DNA of 64,000 bases from Gigantopelta aegis (lineage: Eukaryota > Mollusca > Gastropoda > Neomphalida > Peltospiridae), in NCBI RefSeq assembly GCF_016097555.1, contig NC_054702.1, forward strand, positions 112,650,468-112,714,467, given 5' to 3'. Made by a program: the position numbers and the translations under genes. The notes under the pieces are model-generated. The model was not told the DNA's origin. It saw only the letters and a program-made list of their open reading frames with translations, and made no database searches. Within the stretch, counting starts at the first letter, position 1; every line of letters begins with the position of its first letter. Below are positions 24,362 to 35,700 of this stretch, one piece after another.

Positions 24362-24470
24362 GTTAGATACCATTTATCTCACAACTCGTTGCTTAAAAAA
24401 GGTATCAAACTCGCTTTCGCTTGTTAGATACATTTTAAAACAACCCGTTGTGAGATAAATGGTATCTAAC
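24362..24470. repeat. Perfect 24-bp inverted repeat (hairpin element)
   Basis: Arms 24362-24385 and 24447-24470 are exact reverse complements (GTTAGATACCATTTATCTCA...). The loop contains ACTCGCTTTCGCTTGTTAGA. Shorter relatives occur at 27199-27242 and 12991-13002. Confidence 0.85.
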
Positions 24471-24639
24471 GGCCACTCATGTATTATGCTCTATATATCA
24501 ATAGAAGTAAGTGTTTATTTGGTTATTTATCAGAACCACTGAAGTCGGAGTTGGCGTAGCGAGGGTATATATTGCTGTTCATAGCCTTAGGTGATTGCGT
24601 CTTTGGATGGAATCATATCAGCGAACCCATCCTCTGTTT

Positions 24640-24815
24640 GAGGTTTTCCCGTCCCAGTGAGTGCCCGGCGACTGAAAGGTCGCGGTATTTGCTGTTAAAA
24701 CTTAAAAGATCTCTTGCTGCGAGTTACGAGTTAACAATTATCAAATGTTTCACATCCAATAGCTGATGATTAATAAATCAATATATTCTAGTTGGTGTCG
24801 TTAAGCAAAATAAAA
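24640..24815 (+). mobile_element. Type 1 SINE, 3' part
   Basis: Recognised by CACATCCAATAGCTGATGAT, TAATAAATCAATATATTCTAG and TGGTGTCGTTAAGCAAAATAAA, the conserved tail of this SINE family. The head is missing or unrecognisable. Confidence 0.7.
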
Positions 24816-24836
24816 TATGTCCTTCAAAATTAGATG

Positions 24837-25981
24837 TGAAGAGTCCACGGGAAAAACGATCTATGTCACATGTTTGTCGAATGGACGATTATAGGCCCGT
24901 CTTGTTGATTGTTGATCAAGCTTTGTTCTGACCCAGTAGAAACAGGTTAATTCGATCATAGTCCTTAACTGTGGCTATTTGATGGTTTCATATCCTTGTA
25001 CAAAACGATCCATGTCCACGGCTGTCAGAACATGATCCAAGTCCAATAGATGATCACGTGAACCAGTCAGAAGAAAGCCAATGGCAGCCTCCATGCTACT
25101 GTAGATTACCATACTTTCTGAACGTGTTAAGGGAAATTAAACTGTTCTGCTCCTTTTTTATCAGATGAATACGAGCATCCTGTTGTAACAGATAAGCCTA
25201 AAAAATGGAAGGTAAAAGGACGTAAACGGGATTTGAAGAAACAGGAACGATTGACTAGGCATAAGACCTGCGAGGATTGTCAATGTAAACGGTTCAAGTG
25301 CTTTCAAATAATAGCAAGAGATGAACGTGATAACTTGATTTTGGAGTTCACCACAGAGTTTAGGTCAAAGAACGAACAAGATGCCAATCTTGCCTCTACG
25401 ATCAAGCCAAAATCTGTGAGCCGACATAGACCCAGAAGCGTGGTAAAAAGCCACAATCGAATCCTGGTACCTTACAGAATCTGTACAGTCACCTTATTCC
25501 TCTGAAAGCTGCCACTTTCAAAGACTTACAATCCTTCAAGAGACTCCGCAGTGAGAAGTCACAGGCATTTTATGATTCTTTGCCATATGACGGAAAGCCT
25601 AAGGATCAGTATGAGAGCTCCTCAGATTTTGACGAATAAAATGAATAAATATGTTAGATGTTGCACAATCCAACTTTAGTTCAGTTATCTGGGACTTGCA
25701 GGTCACCATTCCACTTTCAGAAAAAGATACAGTTAAATAACGTTTTATGTCCATTCGTTCACATTCGGGTAAAAATGATCCAAGTCCAGTGTATTACTTG
25801 TTGTATTTACTACATGTATATTCATTTTGTACCAATGATTGTGAAAAAGAGTTGGAGAATGTTACAAATATAGTATCCTTCACTTTCATTCTGGGTGAGA
25901 TATGACGTTTTTTATTTTTCCGCACTGTTTTCAATAAATACTAATAATGTGACATAGATCGTTTTTCTCGTGGACTCTTCA
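24837..25981. mobile_element. DNA-transposon-like element with 35-bp TIRs
   Basis: Terminal inverted repeats 24837-24871 and 25947-25981 match at 34 of 35 positions (TGAAGAGTCCACGRGAAAAA...). A motif resembling part of the TIR (GATCYAWGTC) recurs inside at 25005-25018, 25032-25045 and 25775-25788. An interior coding remnant lies at 25150-25640. No clear target-site duplication was found, and the superfamily is not recognised. Confidence 0.7.
25150..25640 (+). pseudogene. Coding remnant inside the TIR element
   Basis: A pyrimidine-rich TTTTTTATCAG acceptor-like site is followed by an open frame with PKKWKVKGRKR and the Cys cluster CEDCQCKRFKC near 25265-25300, to about 25505. A second frame at about 25480-25639 reads NLYSHLIPLKAATFKDLQSF and ends YESSSDFDE-stop. 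The lysine-rich/Cys segment and the LYxxxxPLK...DL pattern resemble pieces of proteins often associated with mollusc mobile elements. I do not recognise the family, and the frame change means it is broken or needs another splice. Confidence 0.4.
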
Positions 25982-26139
25982 TGTGTATTTATGTATAATG
26001 TATATATGTGTGGAACACGTTATGAAATTATCAGCAATCCAAATAAAAATATTCGTATTCGAAAGAAACAAGAATGATAACCATAACCCTAAATAAACCC
26101 ACGGAATGCTATAAGAGTTGTTTTTGCTTCATTTATTCA

Positions 26140-26338
26140 TTTGAACTTATGTTTGTAACTAGATCCAATTACGGTTCAAATACGCTGTCCTGGGCACACA
26201 CCACAGTTATATGCGTTGTCTATCCAGAACAATCGGTTAGTGGTTAGTAGGTTAGTAAGTGTGAGAAAGACGTCGGTGCAGTGGACGTACACATACCTGC
26301 TTTGGGTGGGAGCCGGAATCGGGATGCGAACCCAATAC
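26140..26338 (-). mobile_element. Type 2 tRNA-SINE
   Basis: Minus strand: head with GGGTTCGCATCCCGATTCCG, then the body; the TGTTCTGGATAGACAAC and ATCCAATTACGG-type parts are visible on the plus strand as TCTATCCAGAACA and AGATCCAATTACGG. Confidence 0.7.
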
Positions 26339-26485
26339 TTCGGACCCCAGTCGAGGCATGGGATTTTTTAATCCAGATACCGACTCCAAACCCCGAGTGA
26401 GTGCTCTGCAAGGCTCAATGGGTAGTTGTAAACCACTTGCACCGACCAGTGATCCATAACTGGTTCAACAAAGGTCATGGTTTGT
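26339..26485 (+). mobile_element. Type 1-body SINE fragment, head to head with the previous
   Basis: CCCAGTCGAGGCATGGGATTT through CCATAACTGGTTCAACAAAGG and GGTTTGTGCTATCC matches the reverse complement of 60080-60230. It joins the type 2 SINE at the B-box region. Confidence 0.7.
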
Positions 26486-26494
26486 GCTATCCTT

Positions 26495-26830
26495 TGTAGT
26501 TACCTTATACGTCACAGACAAGTCAGTTTCAGGTTAACTTGTATGTCACTGAGAGATCCATTTCGATAGAGGGTTTTGTTTTATTGGATGGTACTGCATT
26601 GGCGACCTCCGTTCAACGAAGCGATCTTACAGCTAACATCATCTTAATTAAACGCACTTAAGGTGATCTTAGCGCTAAGATCGCTTCGTGGAACGAGGCC
26701 GTGGGCATCACCCAGGAGCAGCCAGTCGTATGTCTTTAAATTGTTATCACGTGTATATCTTTTATTTGTATATGTAATGAATTAATGAACGATTTTCTCA
26801 CCAACCGGTGTGTAAGAAAGCGAAATATCG
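26495..26830. repeat. Interspersed element (copy 2) with nested MITE
   Basis: Same family as 24046-24360, interrupted by the short palindromic element at 26606-26698. The outer element ends TCTCACCAACCGGTGTGTAAGAA. Confidence 0.65.
26606..26698. mobile_element. Short palindromic MITE
   Basis: Inverted ends CCTCCGTTCAACGAAGCGATCT and AGATCGCTTCGTGGAACGAGG enclose a GGTGATCTTAGCGCTAAGATC core. A relative is at 36308-36412. Confidence 0.7.
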
Positions 26831-26889
26831 GCTTCAGTGGTGAGGTGGTTTAGCCATCGGTCTTAAGGCTGCTAGGGTTCGCAAAGTCA

Positions 26890-27095
26890 AAAGCTAAAGT
26901 TTGTTTTATTTAACGACGCCACTAGAGCACATTGATTTTATATCTTATCATCGGCTATTGGACGTCAAACATATGGTCATTCTGACACTGTTTTTTAGAG
27001 GAAACCTGCTGTCGCTACATAGGCTACTCTTTTACGATAGGCAGCAAGGGATCTTTTATTTGCGCTTCCCACAGGTACAAACGCTAGTGTCGTAA
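26890..27095 (-). mobile_element. Type 1 SINE, 3' part
   Basis: On the plus strand it opens AAAGTTTGTTTTATTTAACG and ACGCCACTAGAGCACATTG, the reverse of the conserved tail, and runs to GGGATCTTTTATTTGCGC. About 95% alike to 59895-60070 by eye. Confidence 0.85.
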
Positions 27096-27224
27096 ATAGG
27101 TTTTAGTTTGAAAAGGCGTTTACATTTATTTTAAAATTGTTTGGGTTTTTTAGGATAATATATATGTAAGACATAGAAAACTACATTCGTGTCCGTTAGA
27201 TACCATTTATCTTACAGTCATTGT

Positions 27225-27870
27225 AATGGTATCTAACGGCCACTCATGTAATATTCTCTATATCGCGAGGTTATTGTGCGCAATAATATATTATACCAAG
27301 TTGTGTGTTCTTGCGCAAAATAAACGAGTGCAATAAAATAAATAAGAAAGGATATCACGGCAGTAAACACGTGTCAGATGTGGTTATTTTTTTTATGGAT
27401 GTGTATGTTTTGTTGTCTTGAGACATTAGTTATGTAGTAAATACAACTAAATATCGTGTAACCTACATCTCAACTGTTTAGCCGTGCAGGGGACGGAACG
27501 CAATTGCTGGGACAGCGTTAAGCTAGTGGATTCCCCTAGTAGAACGAAGTCTCGTTCAGTATTCGGTGCTATTCCACATAATAGTCATATTCAGTACATG
27601 CTGGTCGTTAGGGATACCCCTGCCTTGGATACATCCGCCGGGAAATTCGCAGAATGTGCCGAAGACAGACGTGCTTGAACCTTCAGAGGATGTAAACACG
27701 AGTCAACTGGTTGATTGAGTGATTGGTCAGGGAATAATTACGGAATGTGAAGGGGAATATCTCGAGCTGACAACCAGAACTTTCACTATTCCCATGACTT
27801 CGGACATGACCGGTTCTACTTGTTAGCCGTCCATATTAAAACAAAACCAAAACGTTCTACCCGTGTATTG
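27225..27870. repeat. Segmental duplication copy 2 (downstream flank of gene C)
   Basis: Aligns with 12985-13650; see that entry. It lies between gene B's upstream region and the 40/45-bp array. Confidence 0.8.
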
Positions 27871-27984
27871 ACAAAGTAAAACTACGAAATACAAATGCAC
27901 ACTGATCATTGTTTTAAAGGTTTGAATATGGTAAGACGTTTCAGAGAAAGAAAGATTCTATTCGGTCTAAAGTTAAACCTTTCA

Positions 27985-30900
27985 CAGAACCTAACAGTGC
28001 TGGTAGTAATCTACAAACTGCTCACACAACCTAACAGTGCTGGTAGTAATCTACAAACTGCTCACAGAACCTAACAGTGCTGGTAGTAATCTACAAACAG
28101 AACTGCTCACACAACCTAACAGTGCTGGTAGTAATCTACAAACAGAACTGCTCAAACAAGCTAACAGTGCTGGTAGTAATCTACAAACAGAACTGCTCAC
28201 TCAACCTAACAGTGCTGGTAGTAATCTACAAACAGAACTGCTCACAGAACCTAACAGTGCTGGTAGTAATCTACAAACAGAACTGCTCACACAACCTAAC
28301 AGTGCTGGTAGTAATCTACAAACTGCTCACACAACCTAACAGTGCTGGTAGTAATCTACAAACTGCTCACAGAACCTAACAGTGTTGGCAGTAATCTACA
28401 AACTGCTCACACAACCTAACAGTGCTGGTAGTAATCTACAAACTGCTCACACAACCTAACAGTGCTGGTAGTAATCTACAAACTGCTCACACAACCTAAC
28501 AGTGCTGGTAGTAATCTACAAACTGCTCACACAACCTAACAGTGCTGGTAGTAATCTACAAACTGCTCACACAACCTAACAGTGCTGGTAGTAATCTACA
28601 AACAGAACTGCCCACACAACCTAACAGTGCTGGTAGTAATCTACAAACAGAACTGCTCAAACAAGCTAACAGTGATGGTAGTAATCTACAAACAGAACTG
28701 CTCACAGAACCTAACAGTGCTGGTAGTAATCTACAAACAGAACTGCTCACACAACCTAACAGTGCTGGTAGTAATCTACAAACAGAACTGCTCACACAAC
28801 CTAACAGTGCTGGTAGTAATCTACAAACTGCTCACACAACCTAACAGTGCTGGTAGTAATCTACAAACTGCTCACACAACCTAACAGTGCTGGTAGTAAT
28901 CTACAAACTGCTCACACAACCTAACAGTGCTGGTAGTAATCTACAAACTGCTCACACAACCTAACAGTGCTGGTAGTAATCTACAAACTGCTCAGACAAC
29001 CTAACAGTGCTGGTAGTAATCTACAAACAGAACTGCTCACACAACCTAACAGTGCTGGTAGTAATCTACAAACAGAACTGCTCAAACAAGCTAACAGTGA
29101 TGGTAGTAATCTACAAACAGAACTGCTCACAGAACCTAACAGTGCTGGTAGTAATCTACAAACAGAACTGCTCACACAACCTAACAGTGCTGGTAGTAAT
29201 CTACAAACTGCTCACACAACCTAACAGTGCTGGTAGTAATCTACAAACAGAACTGCTCACACAACCTAACAGTGCTGGTAGTAATCTACAAACAGAACTG
29301 CTCACACAACCTAACAGTGCTGGTAGTAATCAACAAACAGAACTGCTCACATAACCTAACAGTGCTGGTAGTAATCTACAAACAGAACTGCTCACACAAC
29401 CTAACAGTGCTGGTAGTAATCTACAAACAGAACTGCTCACACAACCTAACAGTGCTGGTAGTAATCTACAAACTGCTCACACAACCTAACAGTGCTGGTA
29501 GTAATCTACAAACTGCTCACAGAACCTAACAGTGTTGGCAGTAATCTACAAACTGCTCACACAACCTAACAGTGCTGGTAGTAATCTACAAACTGCTCAC
29601 ACAACCTAACAGTGCTGGTAGTAATCTACAAACTGCTCACACAACCTAACAGTGCTGGTAGTAATCTACAAACTGCTCACACAACCTAACAGTGCTGGTA
29701 GTAATCTACAAACTGCTCACACAACCTAACAGTGCTGGTAGTAATCTACAAACTGCTCACACAACCTAACAGTGCTGGTACTAATCTACAAACTGCTCAC
29801 ACAACCTAACAGTGCTGGTAGTAATCTACAAACTGCTCACACAACCTAACAGTGCTGGTAGTAATCTACAAACTGCTCACAGAACCTAACAGTGTTGGCA
29901 GTAATCTACAAACTGCTCACACAACCTAACAGTGCTGGTAGTTATCTACAAACTGCTCACACAACCTAACAGTGCTGGCAGTAATCTACAAACTGCTCAC
30001 ACAACCTAACAGTGCTGGTAGTAATCTACAAACTGCTCACACAACCTAACAGTGCTGGTACTAATCTACAAACTGCTCACACAACCTAACAGTGCTGGTA
30101 GTAATCTACAAACTGCTCACACAACCTAACAGTGCTGGTAGTAATCTACAAACTGCTCACACAACCTAACAGTGCTGGTAGTAATCTACAAACTGCTCAC
30201 ACAACCTAACAGTGCTGGTAGTAATCTACAAACAGAACTGCTCACACAACCTAACAGTGCTGGTAGTAATCTACAAACTGCTCACACAACCTAACAGTGT
30301 TGGCAGTAATCTACAAACTGCTCACACAACCTAACAGTGCTGGTAGTAATCTACAAACAGAACTGCTCACACAACCTAACAGTGCTGGTAGTAATCTACA
30401 AACTGCTCACACAACCTAACAGTGTTGGCAGTAATCTACAAACTGCTCACACAACCTAACAGTGTTGGCAGTAATCTACAAACTGCTCACACAACCTAAC
30501 AGTGCTGGTAGTAATCTACAAACTGCTCACACAACCTAACAGTGCTGGTAGTAATCTACAAACAGAACTGCTCACACAACCTAACAGTGCTGGTAGTAAT
30601 CTACAAACTGCTCACACAACCTAACAGTGTTGGCAGTAATCTACAAACTGCTCACACAACCTAACAGTGTTGGCAGTAATCTACAAACTGCTCACACAAC
30701 CTAACAGTGCTGGTAGTAATCTACAAACTGCTCACACAACCTAACAGTGCTGGTAGTAATCTACAAACTGCTCACACAACCTAACAGTGCTGGTACTAAT
30801 CTACAAACTGCTCACACAACCTAACAGTGCTGGTAGTAATCTACAAACTGCTCACACAACCTAACAGTGCTGGTAGTAATCTACAAACTGCTCACACAAC

Positions 30901-31999
30901 CTAACAGTGCTGGTAGTAATCTACAAACTGCTCACACAACCTAACAGTGCTGGTAGTAATCTACAAACAGAACTGCTCACACAACCTAACAGTGCTGGTA
31001 GTAATCTACAAACTGCTCACACAACCTAACAGTGTTGGCAGTAATCTACAAACTGCTCACACAACCTAACAGTGCTGGTAGTAATCTACAAACAGAACTG
31101 CTCACACAACCTAACAGTGCTGGTAGTAATCTACAAACTGCTCACACAACCTAACAGTGTTGGCAGTAATCTACAAACTGCTCACACAACCTAACAGTGT
31201 TGGCAGTAATCTACAAACTGCTCACACAACCTAACAGTGCTGGTAGTAATCTACAAACTGCTCACACAACCTAACAGTGCTGGTAGTAATCTACAAACAG
31301 AACTGCTCACACAACCTAACAGTGCTGGTAGTAATCTACAAACTGCTCACACAACCTAACAGTGTTGGCAGTAATCTACAAACTGCTCACACAACCTAAC
31401 AGTGTTGGCAGTAATCTACAAACTGCTCACACAACCTAACAGTGCTGGTAGTAATCTACAAACTGCTCACACAACCTAACAGTGCTGGTAGTAATCTACA
31501 AACTGCTCACACAACCTAACAGTGCTGGTAGTAATCTACAAACTGCTCACACAACCTAACAGTGCTGGTAGTAATCTACAAACTGCTCACACAACCTAAC
31601 AGTGCTGGCAGTAATCTACAAACTGCTCACACAACCTAACAGTGCTGGCAGTAATCTACAAACTGCTCACACAAACTAACAGTGCTGGCAGTAATCTACA
31701 AACTGCTCACACAACCTAACAGTGTTGGCAGTAATCTACAAACTGCTCACACAACCTAACAGTGCTGGCAGTAATCTACAAACTGCTCACACAACCTAAC
31801 AGTGCTGGCAGTAATCTACAAACTGCTCACACAACCTAACAGTGCTGGTAGTAATCTACAAACAGAACTGCTCACACAACCTAACAGTGCTGGTAGTAAT
31901 CTACAAACTGCTCACACAACCTAACAGTGCTGGTAGTAATCTACAAACTGCTCACACAACCTAACAGTGCTGGTAGTAATCTACAAACTGCTCACACAA
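27985..31999. repeat. 4-kb minisatellite of 40/45-bp units
   Basis: About 98 units of CTAACAGTGCTGGTAGTAAT + CTACAAACTGCTCACACAAC. A 45-bp variant has an extra ACAGA (AAACAGAACTGCTC). Sub-variants (GTGTTGGCAG, GTGATGGTAG, CTCAAACAAGC) recur in the same order, indicating block duplications. Runs of 45-bp units make artificial open frames of 60-115 codons that close at 40-bp units. Confidence 0.97.
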
Positions 32000-32014
32000 C
32001 ATTTTCAGCTGGTT

Positions 32015-32165
32015 TGTGGGGCGGGACGTAGACCACTTGTGAAACAGTCGGTCTAAAATCGACCTGCGTCAATGGGCCCATTTAATTCGGCTATTTCTCG
32101 TTTTCACTCCACAACTGGTGTAGCAAAGGCCGTGGTATGTACTGCCCTGTCTTTGAGATTCCCCG
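32015..32165 (+). mobile_element. Type 1 SINE head fragment
   Basis: TGTGGGGCGGGACGTAGACC, TCGGTCTAAAATCGACC, GGCTATTTCTCGTTTTCACTCC and AAAGGCCGTGGTATGTACTG follow the tRNA-headed type 1 SINE, diverged, directly after the minisatellite. Confidence 0.7.
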
Positions 32166-32705
32166 GCATTATCGTCATTATTTGTGAGGTCCTCAACCAT
32201 TTGTCTGACGTCATTTAATCGTAATTAAAATGTCTTGACTGCTGTAACCGACGTGCGAGATTTCTTGAATTATTACATGTGAAAACAACAAACAAGAGAA
32301 GATGATTTCTGTAAATTAATAAACATTATATTCTGAACACAGTAGATATCATAACAATAAAAGAATAACAACAAAGCTAACTTGATTTACCTTAAATATT
32401 TTTATTTGGGTTAAACCGAAACATACACACGGTTGTTTTGACTTCGTCGTTCTTCCTCTTAATCACAACAACATACATACATGTGTATATACATATCAAG
32501 ATGACATAAAGAGAAACGTGGACTGAATACTAGTGTAGATCGTTTGGAAAGCTGCATAATTTCTAAACTGAAACAACTCATGATTTCCGATAGTACTTTT
32601 TTCCCGATAGACTAGTTTCAAACTACAGTCTGTATAGCAGATTAGTTTCTTTCCGCTGTCTGTCTACACCGTTTACAGTATTTTATTACTTAAATGTTTG
32701 GGTTT

Positions 32706-35700
32706 TCACCAGTATATTCTACTGGGTCTTAGACATGTTTTGCCACACCGTCCTACTTTACAACATTTCAAATTCCGTGGACAGTCGCCATCATAGCTGC
32801 AGGATCGTCTGCATCTTCGAGAGCTTGACTTTGACCGTAACCAGGGAAGGTCGACGTCAAAAGGACAGCGTCCCGGCTTCACGATAACGCCGCTGACGTT
32901 CTTACACTCACGTGGACAGCCACCACAACACTTCTGTCCTATACCACATTCATCGTCAGAGAAACAGCGGACAACACATATTCCAAAAACTCCTGGCACT
33001 GGCTTAGGACATGTTCCTGAATGAGGAATTGACGGGAATTCTGTGAAAAACAAAATTAGTCTTAAGGTGCTAGATTACTTATGACCCTGATACAGATCGC
33101 ACCTCAGAGAAGCGCTCAACCCAAAGTACACCTGCCCTCTTACCTAAAGGGAGGCACTAATTGGTGTTCACGGTGATATAAGCGACCTATGATGTTTCCA
33201 ACTTTCCATACAGACTTCTCACATTCTAAAGACCATGTCGACTAGGTTTGATGAGTCGCAGGATCGACCGCCATTGGTGGACATTGGGGTTCTTCCCGCT
33301 CTACATGTGCCCATCAAAAGATGTGGTATGTACTATTCTGTCACTGTACCAGGCTAGCTCACAACACGACCCAAGTCATCAAACGTTGTGGTGTGAGCTG
33401 CGCTGTCTTTGTGAAAGTTATCTTGCTATTAATCACACTATTCTAGATATAGGAACGATTCTGAATATCACCACTATTCTAGATATCACCACTATTCTAT
33501 ATATCACCACTATTCTAGATATCACCACTATTCTAGATATAGGAACGATTCTAGATATCACTACTATTCTATATATCACCACTATTCTAGATATCACCAC
33601 TATTCTAGATATAGGAACGATTCTAGATATCACTACTATTCTATATATCACCACTATTCTATATATCACCACTATTCTATATATCACCACTATTCTAGAT
33701 ATAGGAACGATTCTGAATATCACCACTATTCTAGATATCACCACTATTCTAGATATCACCACTATTCTATATATAGGAACGATTCTAGATATCACTACTA
33801 TTCTATATATCACCACTATTCTATATATCACCACTATTTTATATATAGGAATGATTCTAGATATCACCACTATTCTATATATAGGAACGATTCTAGATAT
33901 CACCACTATTCTATATATCACCACTATTCTATATATCACCACTATTCTAGATATAGGAACGATTCTGAATATCACCACTATTCTAGATACCTCTACTATT
34001 CTATATATCACCACTATTCTAGATACCACTACTATTCTATATATCACCCCTATTCTATATATCACCACTATTCTAGATATCACTACTATTCTATATATCA
34101 CCACTATTCTATATATCACCACTATTCTAGATACCACCACTATTCTAGATACCACCACTGTTCTATATATCACCACTATTCTACTATTCTATATACCACC
34201 ACTATTCTAGATACCACCATTATTCTATATATCACCACTGTTCTATATATCACCACTATTCTACTATTCTATATATCACCACTATTCTAGATACCACCGC
34301 TGTTCTATATATCACCACTATTCTACTATTCTATATATCACCACTATTCTAGATACCACCATTATTCTATATATCACCACTGTCAATATCTTCGCTATTC
34401 TCAATATTGCCACTATTCTGAAAATATTCTAAGTATCACCACTATTCTGGATATCACCACTATTCTAGATATCACCACTATTCTAGATGTCACTGCTATT
34501 CTCAATATCTTCGCTATTCTGAATATTGCCACTATTCTGAAAATCCCCACTATTCTAAGTATCACCACTATTCTGGATATTCTGGATATCACCACTATTC
34601 TGGATAGTACCACTACTCTAAATCAATATCGCCGCTATTCTGAATATCACACTATTCCACCTTTACTTCGATGACAATACAGTTCCCTACTAATATAACA
34701 CTGCTTATTTCCATAACCTGATACACCCGGTACTGGTGTACTGCACGATGTTAAAATATACTTACTGACGCAGGTGGGCGTGTCGCCGGGACATGGCGCT
34801 TTGATACATCGAATCGGCATCACTTTACACACCTGGCCTCTGGGACATTTGTAGTTCTGAAATAGCGCACAAAATGGCTTGTTATATTCCCAAGCTATGA
34901 AAGACGCCCACAATGTAGTTTACTCAACATAGTCCACGCTGTCGGTCGTTGGGTCGGGTTGACGTATGGTCGATTTACATGTGTCAAATACCAGTCGACC
35001 CGGAAGGTGGTCAGTCCGTCGTAGGAAGTTGGTCGGTCGGTCGGTCGGCTGGTCGGTCTATCCTGGTCTGTCAGTGGGCGAGCCAGCCAGCCAGCCAGTC
35101 AGTCAGACAGTTATATTATATTGCTAACCTTTAAAAATAGTGAAACTCAACAGCCAACTTATCATCGAGTAAATATATAAAAATACTCATCAGATTTTAT
35201 TTAGAGTTGTATTGTTTTAAGATCTTACCCAGCATGCATCTCTCCGTGGAGGGGACCGTGCCTGTATGGCTAGCACTAACACCGCACAGAGTACCTGCAA
35301 CAAGAAAACTGTGTCTTGAAGGGAGTCATTTAGGGCACAAAATGGGAGGACTTTGTCGCGCCCGCAGTCACATGTATGTGTAAAATTGCACACTAAACAA
35401 TGAAGAATGATGAACCATACACAGCAATGGACTATACACAACATAAACACCGTATACTACAATGATCCCTGCACAGCAATGAGCCGTACACTACACTACA
35501 ATGAAACGTATAATACAATGAACCGTCAACGACACTACAGTGAAACGTACAATACAATGAACCGTACAATACAATGAACCGTACACGACACTGCAATGAA
35601 ACGTACAATACAGTGAACCGTACACTACAGTGAACTGAACAAAACAATGAACCGTACACTACAATGAACCCTGCACTACAATGAACCGTACGTGAATCGT

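Noticed and set aside
28037-29529. Frames of 60-115 codons with LTQPNSAGSNLQTE repeats
   Set aside because: Artefact of the 45-bp units; frames close whenever a 40-bp unit occurs.
33248-34210. 320-codon frame of repeating ITTILDI units (and a 247-codon frame on the other strand)
   Set aside because: Produced by an 18-bp minisatellite whose unit is a multiple of three; it lies in intron 3 of gene C.
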